Counted from the stretch's first letter, positions 42,347 through 53,164 are shown. The stretch: DNA of 64,000 bases from Filimonas sp. (GCA_017306865.1 JAFKHH010000019.1:1-64000), one strand, 5' to 3'. Notes: generated from the sequence alone by a model not told the origin. A program made the numbers and translations.

Positions 42347-45300
42347 ATGAATTGCTGGTCTAAAGATTGTTTGCAAAAACTCGCGATTCTTTTCTGCGCC
42401 ATGTTGGTCTGCGTCTTGCAGGTTACGGCACAGGTAAAGACGGTACTCGTAAAAGGCGTTGTCCGGGACGAAAGCGGCGCCATACTACCGAACGCGTCCA
42501 TAGTTGTTTCCGGTGGCACTACCGGAACAGCCTCAGGGGAAGACGGAAGTTTTTCCCTGCAAGTACCACTGAACAGTACGATTACTGTTTCTTCCGTTGG
42601 TTACGACTCCTACTCTATTAAGATTACAAAAGAAGAAACCCAACTTGTACTTCAACTGCACAATTCAAAAAAGGAATTGGAGCAGGTAGTGGTAGTAGGT
42701 TACGGTACGCAGAAGAAGAAAGATGTTACAGGTGCTGTAACTGTAGTAACTGCAAAGGCTTTAAAAGAAGTGCCTACCGCTAACTTTCAAAATGCGTTGC
42801 AGGGACATGCACCTGGCGTGGATGTTCAAACAGTTGGTACTTCACCCGGTTCTGGTGCAGTTATCCGCATTCGCGGTATCCGCTCCGTGCTTGGAAGCAA
42901 CGCTCCTTTAATAGTAGTAGACGGTATTCCTTATGGCGGCAATCTCAATGATATTAACACGGATGATATTGCATCATTAAATATTTTGAAAGATGCATCG
43001 GCAACGGCTATTTATGGTAGCCGTGGTTCTAACGGCGTTATCATCATCACTACCAAACGAGGCAGCTCCGGTATTGCCAGGGTAGATTACAATGGTTACT
43101 ATGGCATTGGTACTGTGGCAAATAAATACCCTGTATTTAACGGCCCTGAATATATAGCCATGCACAGTATTGCAGATGCTACTGGTACAGGTTTTCAACC
43201 GGATGAAATAAAAAATATAGCAGCAGGCAGATATACCGATTGGCAGAATCTCATGTATCAAAATTCGATTAAGACAAACCACTACATCACTGTTTCGGGT
43301 GGTAACGATGGTTCCTCTTATTCGCTGGGTGGTGGCTTCTACAAAGAGACAGCCGTACTGCCTGGCCAGGATTATCAACGTGGCTCTTTAAGAGTATCAC
43401 TTGAGTCTAAAGTAGGTAAATGGTTAAAAGTAGGTGTAAACTCCATGAATAGCCTGAGCATTCAGAAAGGTGCCCAGTTCGTAAACGGCAGTACCATGTT
43501 CCCTACGCTGGCAACCAGTCCTTTGGTAAGTCCTTATGACAGCACTGGCGCCATTGTTTTCAACGCCATGGGACGTGGTAACCCTAACGATGCGCAAGGC
43601 AACTATAGCCCGTTATTATTAAAGAACAATAACGGCATGTGGAAGGATAGAAAAAGAATCATACATACATTCAATAGCCTCTTTGCAGAAGCAAACCTTT
43701 ATAAAGGCATAAAATACCGCTTTAACCTGGGCCTTGATTTTTCACAGGAAGAAGATGCACAGTTTAAAGCAGGAGACCATTACAATGGTACAACCAACCC
43801 GGCCACTAACTCGAACCCTAGCTTCTTTAGACCACTAAACGGCAACACTGCTTCAGTAAATAATATTGAGAACTGGTCTTACACAGCAGAAAATTTATTA
43901 ATGTACGATAAGGATTTTGGCAAGAGCCGTATCAGCGCAACAGCCTTATACAGCATACAACAACAACAGGTTCATAACACGTATGCCAGCAAAGACTCCA
44001 TGTATTCAGACCAGACGCAATACTTTGATATGTCCCAGGCATCGCCAACTCCGATACCTGTAATTTCCGGCGGAGAAGCATCTTCTACTATCATTTCTTA
44101 TATGGGACGTGTCAACTATACTTACGACAACAAGTATATGCTTACCGTAACATACAGGAATGACGGTTCTTCCGTATTGGCTGCAGGACATAACTGGCAT
44201 CAATTTGCAGCGGCATCTGCCGGCTGGAATATTATGAACGAAAACTTTATAAAAGACAATACGAAACTGAGCTGGATCAGTCAACTGAAATTAAGAGCAG
44301 GCTATGGACAAACGGCTTCACAGGCAGTAGGTGCATATTCTTCTTTAGGTAGTGTAACAAACAATAACGGCCTTGCTAACCTTGGAGGTGATATGAGTAA
44401 GAGCACTATCGTAAAATACAATTATGGACAGGGCGTACAGGTTGGTTACTACTTAGCAGGGTTACCTAACCCGGACCTGGATTGGGAATATACCAATACG
44501 CTGAACGTAGGTTTAGATTATGGCTTCTTAAACAATCGCATTACGGGCAGCATTGATTTTTACAGTGCAGTTACCAATAAATTGCTGTTCTCTCAAAACT
44601 TACCTACTTCTTCCGGCGTAAGCAACCCTTACCCGGTAAACGTTGGACAAATGAAGAACTGGGGTATGGAATTCTCTGTTTCTTCTTTGAATATTAAACC
44701 AACTAAAGCAGACGGATTTACCTGGACTACTGATCTGAATTTATTCTTCAACAGGAACAAACTCACCAAACAAATTGGTACCAACAACCAGAATATAGGC
44801 AACCAGTTGTTTACCGGTTATTCCATGACCTCTATTTATGATTACAACAAGTTAGGTATATGGCAAACGAACGAAACGGCAGATGCTGCTAAATACGGCG
44901 CAGCACCAGGTATGATTAAAATACAGGATTATGATGGTGATGGAAAAATAACTACAGCAGACAGACACATTATTGGCAATGGCGATCCTAAAATACAGGG
45001 TGGTATGACCAATACGTTCAGCTATAAAGGAGTGGACCTGTCAATAAGCATGTACGGACGCTTTGGTGGTTTATTAATAAGCCAGGTACATCAATGGCAG
45101 TCTTCTTACCTGACGCAATTAGATGCAGGCTCCAGCCTTGGCAGAAACCAGATAAAGGTAGATTACTGGACACCAAACAATCCGACTAACTGGTTCCCAA
45201 CTATTGCAAATGGTACGAACGGATGGAGTACTGCTGCTACAGCGTGGCAAACCCTGGGCTATTACAATGCTTCTTTCCTGCAAATAAGAGCGATCAATTT

Positions 45301-45565
45301 AGGATATACGTTTAAAGATAATTTACTGAAACAAATAGGTGTTCATTCACTCCGCGTTTACGCTACAGTAGACAACGTTGCGTTCCTGTTCTCTCCGTAC
45401 ATGCGCCAGACAGGTATAGCACCTATAGCTACCAACCAGGGATCATCAGGTGTTAGTAACCCGGATAACTTACGTGCAAATACAAACGGTAATGCTATGA
45501 CGACTATCAGCGTATCTACACCACTGACGAGGAATTATATGTTCGGCGTAAATGTGAATTTTTAA
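42347..45565 (+). CDS. SusC/RagA-family TonB-dependent outer-membrane transporter
   Basis: 1,072 residues, full length. A signal peptide is followed by a carboxypeptidase-regulatory-like domain (VKGVVRDESGAILPNASIVV), a TonB-box-like region and plug (VVVVGYGTQKKKDVTGAV, then DGIPYGGNLNDINTDDIAS), then a 22-strand-type barrel ending in GVNVNF. It imports xylo-oligosaccharides in complex with the SusD protein encoded 20 bp downstream. The ligand is inferred from the neighbours. Confidence 0.97.
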   Translation: MNCWSKDCLQKLAILFCAMLVCVLQVTAQVKTVLVKGVVRDESGAILPNASIVVSGGTTGTASGEDGSFSLQVPLNSTITVSSVGYDSYSIKITKEETQLVLQLHNSKKELEQVVVVGYGTQKKKDVTGAVTVVTAKALKEVPTANFQNALQGHAPGVDVQTVGTSPGSGAVIRIRGIRSVLGSNAPLIVVDGIPYGGNLNDINTDDIASLNILKDASATAIYGSRGSNGVIIITTKRGSSGIARVDYNGYYGIGTVANKYPVFNGPEYIAMHSIADATGTGFQPDEIKNIAAGRYTDWQNLMYQNSIKTNHYITVSGGNDGSSYSLGGGFYKETAVLPGQDYQRGSLRVSLESKVGKWLKVGVNSMNSLSIQKGAQFVNGSTMFPTLATSPLVSPYDSTGAIVFNAMGRGNPNDAQGNYSPLLLKNNNGMWKDRKRIIHTFNSLFAEANLYKGIKYRFNLGLDFSQEEDAQFKAGDHYNGTTNPATNSNPSFFRPLNGNTASVNNIENWSYTAENLLMYDKDFGKSRISATALYSIQQQQVHNTYASKDSMYSDQTQYFDMSQASPTPIPVISGGEASSTIISYMGRVNYTYDNKYMLTVTYRNDGSSVLAAGHNWHQFAAASAGWNIMNENFIKDNTKLSWISQLKLRAGYGQTASQAVGAYSSLGSVTNNNGLANLGGDMSKSTIVKYNYGQGVQVGYYLAGLPNPDLDWEYTNTLNVGLDYGFLNNRITGSIDFYSAVTNKLLFSQNLPTSSGVSNPYPVNVGQMKNWGMEFSVSSLNIKPTKADGFTWTTDLNLFFNRNKLTKQIGTNNQNIGNQLFTGYSMTSIYDYNKLGIWQTNETADAAKYGAAPGMIKIQDYDGDGKITTADRHIIGNGDPKIQGGMTNTFSYKGVDLSISMYGRFGGLLISQVHQWQSSYLTQLDAGSSLGRNQIKVDYWTPNNPTNWFPTIANGTNGWSTAATAWQTLGYYNASFLQIRAINLGYTFKDNLLKQIGVHSLRVYATVDNVAFLFSPYMRQTGIAPIATNQGSSGVSNPDNLRANTNGNAMTTISVSTPLTRNYMFGVNVNF

Positions 45566-45585
45566 ACGACTAAAACAAACAGGCA

Positions 45586-47466
45586 ATGAAACGAATAAAA
45601 AAATATATATACTTACTGGCAACCGGGGCTGTAATAATGACCGCGAATAGTTGCAGTAACAAATTAAAGGAAACGCCTTATACGGTAAATACCGTAGCTA
45701 TGTTTCAGAATGCACAAGGCATACAACTGGCACTGAATGGCGTTTACTCCGGCATGCGCTACATATACGGCCCGGAAGGTGCCAATATAATTGGTGATGC
45801 TGGTACCGATATGTGGTGGGGCAATGCAGGTGGGGCAGCGGGTGCCTACCAGATCAGCGCCTATACATTTGACTATACTGATGGTTCTATTCTAACACTG
45901 TGGAACAGGACATTTAATGGCATCAATATGTGCAATGGCATTATTAAATGGGCACCGGGCATTGCAGGCATAGATACAGCCAATGTTATAGGCCAGGCCC
46001 GTTTCTTAAGAGCGCTGAGCTACCTGAACCTCGTATCCCAGTTTGGTGCAATACCGGTAGACCTCGGCAGTGGTGATTATGCTTTTAACCAATCTTCTTT
46101 TGCAGGGTTTAACCGTTTGCCACTGGCAGACATCCTGACAAAAGACTGGAAACTGATCATCAGCGATTTGACGTATGCTGCACAAAATTTACCCAACACG
46201 CGTATAACTACTGGCTCAAATGCAGCCTTTACGCTATACAAAGCAGCGGCTTATGGCTTGCTGGCAAAAGCATATATCTTCAAAGGATACTCTGCCAACG
46301 CTGAAGCTACAGATTGGCAAAATGCGTACAATGCAGCTATGCAGGTTATCAATAACCAGGCTACATACGGCTGCAGCCTGCTAAAAAACTATGCAGATGT
46401 AACAGCGCCTGCTATCAATACAATAACAGGACAAGGTGGTAATTATAACCCGGAAATATTATTTGCCATAGAACGTATTCCCGGCGATCTGCCTTCTAAT
46501 GAAGAAAGTGTTTACAATGGGTTAGCGGCCACTTCCGGCGGTAAGGATGTAAACGCATCTAACGATTACAATATGAGTTATGATGCAACACCTGCACCTG
46601 TAGCAAGCAGCAGCGGCAAACCTTGCGCTACACGTACACCGCTATACGGTCGTCCATTGCGTGTGATCTGCCCTACAGATTTTTTATACAATACGCTTTT
46701 TGCTGATAAAACAAACGACAGCCGCTACGATGGCACTTTCAACAGCGTTTACTTATGCACTGTACAAACAACGTCTAATTACCAGTCAGGAAGTAGCTTT
46801 TCAGGAAACTTCACATACAACATAGGTGATACAGCTATTGTAGTAGCACGTAATATTACAGAGTACAATACTTTAGTAGCAGCACAATTAAAATCTGCAA
46901 AACCTTACCGCGTAATCAGCCCGGCTGAGATGCCAGGTATTAGTGGCACTTATCCCGGTGCTGCCGGTGCTGCCCAGCCTGTGCTAATGCCTTCTATGAT
47001 GAAATACTGGGACCCTGCTCGGCCTAATGCAAATGAAGGTGGCGGCAGACCTTACCCGGTACTCAAACTATCTGAAGTTTACCTATTGGCAGCAGAAGCT
47101 GCTATGCAACTGGGTAACAACCCGGAAGCAGTAAATAAAGTGAATGTGCTAAGAACACGCGCTGCTTTTAGAAGCACGTTGTCTGCAACAGATGTAACAA
47201 CAAGAACAAATGCGATGCTGGCTGCAACGCCTGCAACCATTACACTGGATTTTATTTTGGATGAACATGGCCGTGAGTTGGCAGGTGAGGCAAACCGTTG
47301 GGTGGACCTTGCTATGCGCAAGCAACTGGTGAATCGCGTAAAGCTCTACAACCCACCGGCTGTAGCCAAAATACAGGATTATATGATGTTGAGACCTATT
47401 CCGAAATCCCAGTTGGATAACCTGACAGTAGCAAACCCTGCTCAGTATCAAAATCCGCAATGGTAA
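45586..47466 (+). CDS. SusD/RagB-family glycan-binding lipoprotein
   Basis: 626 residues with a lipoprotein signal (MTANSCSNKL) and TPR-like helices of the SusD fold (KAAAYGLLAKAYIFKGY and the C-terminal LDFILDEHGRELAGEANRWVDLAMRKQL, landmark: DEHGRELAGE). It sits on the cell surface, capping the SusC barrel encoded 20 bp upstream. Longer than many SusD proteins because of loop insertions. Confidence 0.96.
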   Translation: MKRIKKYIYLLATGAVIMTANSCSNKLKETPYTVNTVAMFQNAQGIQLALNGVYSGMRYIYGPEGANIIGDAGTDMWWGNAGGAAGAYQISAYTFDYTDGSILTLWNRTFNGINMCNGIIKWAPGIAGIDTANVIGQARFLRALSYLNLVSQFGAIPVDLGSGDYAFNQSSFAGFNRLPLADILTKDWKLIISDLTYAAQNLPNTRITTGSNAAFTLYKAAAYGLLAKAYIFKGYSANAEATDWQNAYNAAMQVINNQATYGCSLLKNYADVTAPAINTITGQGGNYNPEILFAIERIPGDLPSNEESVYNGLAATSGGKDVNASNDYNMSYDATPAPVASSSGKPCATRTPLYGRPLRVICPTDFLYNTLFADKTNDSRYDGTFNSVYLCTVQTTSNYQSGSSFSGNFTYNIGDTAIVVARNITEYNTLVAAQLKSAKPYRVISPAEMPGISGTYPGAAGAAQPVLMPSMMKYWDPARPNANEGGGRPYPVLKLSEVYLLAAEAAMQLGNNPEAVNKVNVLRTRAAFRSTLSATDVTTRTNAMLAATPATITLDFILDEHGRELAGEANRWVDLAMRKQLVNRVKLYNPPAVAKIQDYMMLRPIPKSQLDNLTVANPAQYQNPQW

Positions 47467-47491
47467 TTAATCAAAGACTAAAATTTAAGTT

Positions 47492-49099
47492 ATGAACTAT
47501 AAATTAAAATATTTCATGTTTGCATTATTGGCAGCAGGGGCACTTACCTCCTGCTCCAAAATGAAGGACATTGGTATTCTGAACACCGGAAATTACGGTG
47601 ATACTTCCGGCACATTAAAATCAGTTGCCGGTAGTATGGCCATCGGCTTTGCAGCGTATCAGGGTGATGCGAACTATGCAAAATATTTCCCGATCATTGC
47701 AAAAGAAGGTAATTACCTGACACCCGGCAATGAAATGAAACACGGCTCTATTGTACAGAGTGATGGTTCATTAAAATTCACCAGTGCAGACGCTATCGTA
47801 AGCCAGGCTACAGCCGCAGGTTTAAATGTATTCGGGCATACACTTTGCTGGCACTCACAACAGAATGCAACATACATAAAGAGTTATGCTGGCATAACTG
47901 TTCCTGCTGCTACGGAACTATTAACCAATCCGGGTTTTGAATCAGGCACAAACGGCTGGAGCGTCTTTAACACAAACGGCGCAACCATTACGTTTACAAC
48001 AGGTGCTAACGCGCACGCAGGCACCGGTTATATGCAAGTGGTAAACCCTACTTCACAAACCGGCAACCAGTGGAAGGTGCAGGTATCAAGCGCCGCATTT
48101 GCTACAACGCCGGGTAAACAATATATCATTTCTTATTGGGTAAAAGCGGCAGCTTCCGGTGGTTCTATCAGGCTTTCTACAGGCCCGTCTGCTGCACAAT
48201 ACCAGGGCGACCAAACCATAGGCACAGCATGGCAGCAGGTTAGCTGGACCATTACAGCAACACTTACTTCTACCACTTTCCTGTTTGATATGGGACAGGT
48301 TGCCAACACTTATTACATTGATGATGCCAGTGTGAAAGAAGCAGTACAAACTCCTTCTGGTGCACAAGTAGCATTGAAAGTAGATACGGCTATGAATAAA
48401 TTCATTACCGGTATGGTAACGCATTACAAAGGCACGGTGAAAGCATGGGATGTAGTAAATGAACCATTAACAGATAACGGCACATTGCGTACAGGTACAA
48501 ATACCGGAGGTGTTGCTGCTGGTTCTGATATATTCTTCTGGGCTGATTATTCTTACAATGGTGTTCCTAAAGATTATGCAGTAAGAGCATTTCAATACGC
48601 TGCTGCTGCCGATCCTGCGGCGCTATTGTTCATCAACGATTACAACTTAGAATCCAGCAAAGCAAAAACAGACTCAATGGTAGCTTACATTACCTATCTG
48701 AAAGGTAAGGGAGCTAAAATTGATGGTATCGGTACACAAATGCACTGCGACGCCTTAACTACAACGTACACTGGCATAGACTATATGTTCCAGCAACTGG
48801 CTGCTACAGGCTTACAGGTGAAAATATCCGAACTGGATGTTACCATCAAAGGCTCACCAACTGATCCTACTATTGGTGATCCTCAAACGTTGGGTTACCA
48901 GGCGGCAATGTATCAATACATCGTTAACTCATACTTCAAATACGTTCCTGCTGCACAGCGCTATGGTATTACCGTATGGGGTGTAGACGATCCGGATAGC
49001 TGGAGAGCAGCCAAACTGCCACTGCTTTGGGATAAAAACTTTGCTAAGAAGCCGGCATATTCTGCAGTCTTTAATGCATTGAAAAATGCGGGGAAATAA
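47492..49099 (+). CDS. Surface GH10 endo-xylanase with inserted carbohydrate-binding module
   Basis: 535 residues with a lipobox (LTSCSKMKD). The GH10 barrel is split: the N-terminal strands to about residue 135, an inserted CBM4/9-like beta-sandwich (TNPGFESGTNGWSVF to YYIDDASVKE, about 145-285), then the rest of the barrel with the acid/base Glu in AWDVVNEPL and the nucleophile Glu in VKISELDVT. Such inserted-CBM GH10 lipoproteins are the surface xylanases of Bacteroidota xylan loci. It follows susD directly (26-bp gap). Confidence 0.95.
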   Translation: MNYKLKYFMFALLAAGALTSCSKMKDIGILNTGNYGDTSGTLKSVAGSMAIGFAAYQGDANYAKYFPIIAKEGNYLTPGNEMKHGSIVQSDGSLKFTSADAIVSQATAAGLNVFGHTLCWHSQQNATYIKSYAGITVPAATELLTNPGFESGTNGWSVFNTNGATITFTTGANAHAGTGYMQVVNPTSQTGNQWKVQVSSAAFATTPGKQYIISYWVKAAASGGSIRLSTGPSAAQYQGDQTIGTAWQQVSWTITATLTSTTFLFDMGQVANTYYIDDASVKEAVQTPSGAQVALKVDTAMNKFITGMVTHYKGTVKAWDVVNEPLTDNGTLRTGTNTGGVAAGSDIFFWADYSYNGVPKDYAVRAFQYAAAADPAALLFINDYNLESSKAKTDSMVAYITYLKGKGAKIDGIGTQMHCDALTTTYTGIDYMFQQLAATGLQVKISELDVTIKGSPTDPTIGDPQTLGYQAAMYQYIVNSYFKYVPAAQRYGITVWGVDDPDSWRAAKLPLLWDKNFAKKPAYSAVFNALKNAGK

Positions 49100-49105
49100 T
49101 ACAAG

Positions 49106-49173
49106 CGTGAATCGTGAAACGATAATCGTGAGTAGTGAGTAGTGTATTCACGATTGCCGTCTCACGATTCACG
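49106..49173. terminator. Nested inverted repeat after the GH10 gene (possible terminator)
   Basis: CGTGAATCGTGA (49106-49117) and TCACGATTCACG (49162-49173) form perfect 12-bp arms; AATCGTG (49124-49130) with CACGATT (49149-49155) pair inside. It starts 7 bp after the stop codon. There is no T run, so it may be a dispersed palindrome rather than an intrinsic terminator. Confidence 0.45.
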
Positions 49174-49324
49174 ATAGTCTTTGCGCCCTTTGCGTGAAAC
49201 ATAGCAGTATGAATATAAAAAGGACAGTTTCAGTTTGTTGACATCGCAGCCCGGCACGTTTGCATAGCAAATACACCGGGCTGTTTCTTTTTATTTGAAA
49301 TTATTTTTATAAAACAGATTACTT

Positions 49325-50941
49325 GTGAAAAAACTTTTGCCCGTTTTATTATCCTTATCCGTTATTGTTGCCGCACATGCACAACAAGGCAATGCGCCTA
49401 AGATCGTACAACTCAATGGGCGTAACAGCTTATGGGTAGATGGCGCGCCTTTCCTTCTATTGGGCGGTGAACTCGGCAACTCCAGTGCGTCCAGCAATGC
49501 CTATATGCGACCCGTATGGCCAAAGTTAAAAGCGATGCACCTGAATGCTGTATTAACTCCGGTGTATTGGGAACTAATGGAGCCGGAAGAAAATAAATTT
49601 GACTTCGCATTACTTGATACGGCTATTTACAATGCACGCCTGAACAATATGAAACTGGTATTGCTTTGGTTTGGCTCATGGAAAAATAGCATGAGCTGCT
49701 ATGCACCGGCATGGGTAAAGAAAAACACAAGCCGTTTCCCTCGTGCGCAAGACCAGCAAGGGAAAAATCAGGAGATACTTTCGGCATTTGAAGACAACAA
49801 TCTACAGGCAGACATCAAAGCATTTAAAGCATTGATGACGCACATTAAATCAATAGATGCCAATCACCGCACAGTGCTAATGATACAGGTAGAAAATGAA
49901 ATAGGTATGCTACCGGAGGCAAGGGAATACACTACCACAGCCAACAATCTTTTTCAAAAAGAGGTACCTGCTACCTTGGTTACCTATTTGAAAAAAAATA
50001 AAGACAAGCTGGTGCCGGAGTTTAAAGAACGCTGGGCTAAAACCAACTTTACAGCTACAGGCAATTGGGAAAGCATGTTTGGCAAAAGCCTCGAAACAGA
50101 TGAAATATTCCAGGCATGGCATTATGCAAAGTATGCAGGCGCAGTTGCAGCCGCAGGAAAATCTATTTATGATATTCCTATGTTTGTGAACGCAGCGCTT
50201 AATTACAAAAATGTAAAACCAGGCCAATACCCAAGTGCAGGGCCATTGCCGCAAGTAATGGACATCTGGCAGGCAGCAGCGCCTCCCATTGATATGCTAT
50301 CGCCGGATTTCTACAATCCTTATTTCAAACACTACTCTGAACTATACGTAAGACAGAACAATCCATACTTCATTCCTGAAATACGTTTTGAACCGGATGA
50401 CGCAGCAAAAGTGTTTTATGCCATCGGGCATCATAATGCAATGGGCTTCTCTCCTTTTTCCATAGAAGATACGAACCACCCCGAAGATGAACCTGTAGCG
50501 AAGAGCTATGCAATACTGCATCAGCTTGCGCCTTACCTGTTGCAGCAAAAAGGAAATGTAGCAATAGACGGTGTACTACTGGAAAAATCATCCCCTACAC
50601 AAATAGTGAAGCTGGGTAAATATGAAATAAAGGTCTCGCATGAGTTAACGCTTGGCTGGTCGCCCAAAGCAAAAGATTCCACCTGGGCAATGGCTGGCGG
50701 CCTTATTATACAAACAGGTGAAGACGATTTTATCATTGCAGGCACAGGTATTGTTTGTACCTTCTCCCAGCCGGGCAGTGACAAGATCACCGGGATATTA
50801 CAGGCTGATGAAGGACATTTTGAAAATGGCAAATGGATAGCAGGCAGGCGTATGAATGGTGACCAGGACCACCAGGGAAGACATATAAGAATAGCTGCGG
50901 GAGATTGGGGAATACAGAAAGTGAGCCTATACAAGTACTAA
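49325..50941 (+). CDS. GH35-like beta-galactosidase family protein (DUF5597 C-terminus)
   Basis: 538 residues with a GTG start (no nearby ATG) and a signal peptide (LLPVLLSLSVIVAAHAQ). The GH35/GH42-like barrel includes LLLGGELGNSSASS and the acid/base segment MIQVENEIGML. The C-terminal part resembles the DUF5597 beta domain. The family hydrolyses beta-galactosides or arabinosides; within a xylan locus it may remove side-chain sugars. It has a longer upstream gap (225 bp), so possibly a separate transcript. Confidence 0.85.
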   Translation: MKKLLPVLLSLSVIVAAHAQQGNAPKIVQLNGRNSLWVDGAPFLLLGGELGNSSASSNAYMRPVWPKLKAMHLNAVLTPVYWELMEPEENKFDFALLDTAIYNARLNNMKLVLLWFGSWKNSMSCYAPAWVKKNTSRFPRAQDQQGKNQEILSAFEDNNLQADIKAFKALMTHIKSIDANHRTVLMIQVENEIGMLPEAREYTTTANNLFQKEVPATLVTYLKKNKDKLVPEFKERWAKTNFTATGNWESMFGKSLETDEIFQAWHYAKYAGAVAAAGKSIYDIPMFVNAALNYKNVKPGQYPSAGPLPQVMDIWQAAAPPIDMLSPDFYNPYFKHYSELYVRQNNPYFIPEIRFEPDDAAKVFYAIGHHNAMGFSPFSIEDTNHPEDEPVAKSYAILHQLAPYLLQQKGNVAIDGVLLEKSSPTQIVKLGKYEIKVSHELTLGWSPKAKDSTWAMAGGLIIQTGEDDFIIAGTGIVCTFSQPGSDKITGILQADEGHFENGKWIAGRRMNGDQDHQGRHIRIAAGDWGIQKVSLYKY

Positions 50942-50948
50942 GTACAAG

Positions 50949-51145
50949 CTATTTAAGATTTGAGATTTAAAATTTGAAATGACCGAAGCGGCTAGACCTA
51001 TAAGTTTTTAAAACCCTATGGTCTTTCTTAAACTTGGCGATCCTCTGTGTTTCTGTGCCTCTGTGGCAAATTTCTTCTTTGCGTTCTCTGCGTATCCTTT
51101 GCGCCCTTTGCGATACTTATGCGCCTTTGCGTGAAAAATTATAAC
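50949..51145 (+). repeat. Leader repeat ahead of the acetylesterase gene (inverted partner at 55.8-55.9 kb)
   Basis: Low-complexity ATTTGAGATTTAAAATTTGAAATGA, then CGAAGCGGCTAGACCT, and later TTCTTTGCGTTCTCTGCGTA and CCTTTGCGCCCTTTGCGATA (given in pieces). The same blocks, in the same order relative to the downstream gene, lie ahead of the GH115 gene on the opposite strand. So two convergent genes have a shared leader. Confidence 0.7.
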
Positions 51146-53080
51146 ATGAAAAGAAAATTCATTATTGTTTTTGTGTTCTTACTCGTGGCAGTTATTAAAC
51201 TCCACGCACAAATACGTTTGCCACGTCTTGTGAGCGATAGCATGGTGCTGCAACGCGATGCGCCAGTGAAAATATGGGGCTGGGCTTCGGCAGGTGAAGC
51301 GGTTACCATCGCTTTCAACAAGAAAACATATCATGCAACTACAGATGCATCCGGCAAGTGGCAAACTGTATTGGCAGCTACTAAGGCCGGTGGCCCTTAT
51401 ACAATGGAAATAAGCGGAAGCAACAAGCTGCTACTAAAAGATATTTTGCTTGGTGATGTGTGGGTTTGCTCCGGGCAATCTAATATGGAACTACCCATGA
51501 GTCGTGTGATAGACAGGTATCCAAATGAAATTGCAACTGCTAACAACGCCAAGATCCGTTTATTTAATGCGCCCAAGACTTATTCTTTTACAGATGCGAA
51601 CACAGACTTCAATGCTGGTAGCTGGATCACTACTACACCGCAAAGTATTTTAAACTTCACGGCTGTTGGTTATTTCTTCGCAAAATCATTGTACGAAAAA
51701 TATCACATTCCTATTGGCCTCATCAATGTAAGCCTCGGCGGCTCTCCTGCTGAAGCCTGGCTGAGTGAGGACGCATTGCAGGAATTTCCTGCCTATCTGC
51801 AAACAGCCAACAAATACAAAGACGGCAACCTGGTAAAACAGACCATGCAATCGGATGCCGCTGCATCTAATGATTGGTACACGAAACTATGGCAGTCAGA
51901 CAAAGGCATGCAGGAAACAGTAAAGTGGTACGAGCCAAATTACAACAGTAGTAACTGGGCTACCATGAGTATACCGGGTTTGTGGGATGACCAGGGTTTG
52001 AAAAACACGCTCGGCGTAGTATGGTTTCGCAAAGAGGTAGACATTCCTGCGTCCATGCTTAACAAACCTGTATTGCTTCGCCTTGGCACCATCATAGACC
52101 GTGATTCCGTTTATGTAAATGGAAAATTTGTCGGCACTACGGGTTATCAATATCCGCCGCGCAAATACACCATACCTGCAGGCATTTTACACGAAGGCAA
52201 AAACAACATTACTATTCGCGTGATCAACTATGCAGGCAAAGGCGGCTTTACCAAAGAGAAGCCTTATCAACTTATTGCGGATAATAATGTAGTTGACATA
52301 AGTGGAAAATGGCAGTACCAGTTAGGTACAACTGCACAGCCGATTCCCGGCAGCACCACATTCCAGTATCAACCGGAAGGGTTATACAACGGCATGATCG
52401 CACCACTTTTAAACTATCGCATTAAAGGTGCGATCTGGTTCCAGGGTGAATCTAACACAGGCAGGGCTGGCGAATACACAAAACTCTTTAGTAAGGTGAT
52501 CACTACATGGAGAGAGAAATGGCAACAAGGTAATTTCCCGTTCCTGTTTGTACAATTAGCAAACTACATGGAAGCAAAGAAACAACCATCCGAAAGTGGC
52601 TGGGCGGCACTACGTGACGCACAACGCAGAACACTGGCCGTACCAAACACGGCGATGGCCGTAACCATAGACATTGGCGAATGGAATGACTTGCACCCGC
52701 TGAACAAACAAGATGTGGGTAAACGTCTTGCGCTGGCAGCACAGCGGCTGGCTTACAATGACAAAAAAATTGTGTACTCCGGGCCTTTATATGAATCAAT
52801 GCAAAGTGAGGGTAACAAGATCATATTAACATTTTCAAATACTGGCAGTGGTTTAATAGCTAAAGATGGAAAGCCGTTAGCGCAATTCGCGATTGCAGGA
52901 AGTGATCAAAAATTTGTGTGGGCCAATGCAGTTATTGAAAATAATAAGGTTGTTGTATCTGCACCGGGCATAGAACATCCTGTTGTAGTTCGTTACGCGT
53001 GGGCAGATAATCCTGAAGGGGCGAATTTGTATAATAAAGAGGGATTGCCAGCATCGCCATTTACAACGGCAGGCCACTAA
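51146..53080 (+). CDS. Sialate-O-acetylesterase-family carbohydrate esterase (acetylxylan esterase candidate)
   Basis: 644 residues from the ATG at 51146 (signal peptide FIIVFVFLLVAVIKLHAQ); the frame upstream runs through the repeat and is rejected. The SGNH esterase core shows WVCSGQSNMELPMS (Ser in the GQSN motif), GSPAEAWLS and IDIGEWNDLHPLNK with Asp-x-x-His. A jelly-roll insert splits the core (about 290-430). This architecture is seen in CE20-type acetylxylan esterases. It should deacetylate xylan for the GH10 and GH115 enzymes. Confidence 0.88.
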   Translation: MKRKFIIVFVFLLVAVIKLHAQIRLPRLVSDSMVLQRDAPVKIWGWASAGEAVTIAFNKKTYHATTDASGKWQTVLAATKAGGPYTMEISGSNKLLLKDILLGDVWVCSGQSNMELPMSRVIDRYPNEIATANNAKIRLFNAPKTYSFTDANTDFNAGSWITTTPQSILNFTAVGYFFAKSLYEKYHIPIGLINVSLGGSPAEAWLSEDALQEFPAYLQTANKYKDGNLVKQTMQSDAAASNDWYTKLWQSDKGMQETVKWYEPNYNSSNWATMSIPGLWDDQGLKNTLGVVWFRKEVDIPASMLNKPVLLRLGTIIDRDSVYVNGKFVGTTGYQYPPRKYTIPAGILHEGKNNITIRVINYAGKGGFTKEKPYQLIADNNVVDISGKWQYQLGTTAQPIPGSTTFQYQPEGLYNGMIAPLLNYRIKGAIWFQGESNTGRAGEYTKLFSKVITTWREKWQQGNFPFLFVQLANYMEAKKQPSESGWAALRDAQRRTLAVPNTAMAVTIDIGEWNDLHPLNKQDVGKRLALAAQRLAYNDKKIVYSGPLYESMQSEGNKIILTFSNTGSGLIAKDGKPLAQFAIAGSDQKFVWANAVIENNKVVVSAPGIEHPVVVRYAWADNPEGANLYNKEGLPASPFTTAGH

Positions 53081-53117
53081 GACACGAAGACAGAAAGGCA
53101 ACACCAAGATATTCTCT

Positions 53118-53164
53118 CGCTGAAAACGCTGAAATCGCAGAAAAATAATTCCGCGTTTTCAGCG
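53118..53164. terminator. Inverted repeat between convergent genes (possible bidirectional terminator)
   Basis: CGCTGAAAACGC (53118-53129) and GCGTTTTCAGCG (53153-53164) are perfect 12-bp arms, loop 23. It lies between the acetylesterase stop (53080) and the convergent GH115 stop (53295). Direct GTACTTT repeats at about 53270-53290 are also present. Confidence 0.5.

Noticed and set aside
51047-51145. Longer start for the acetylesterase gene
   Set aside because: The extension is a translation of the dispersed repeat leader; the signal peptide starts at 51146.
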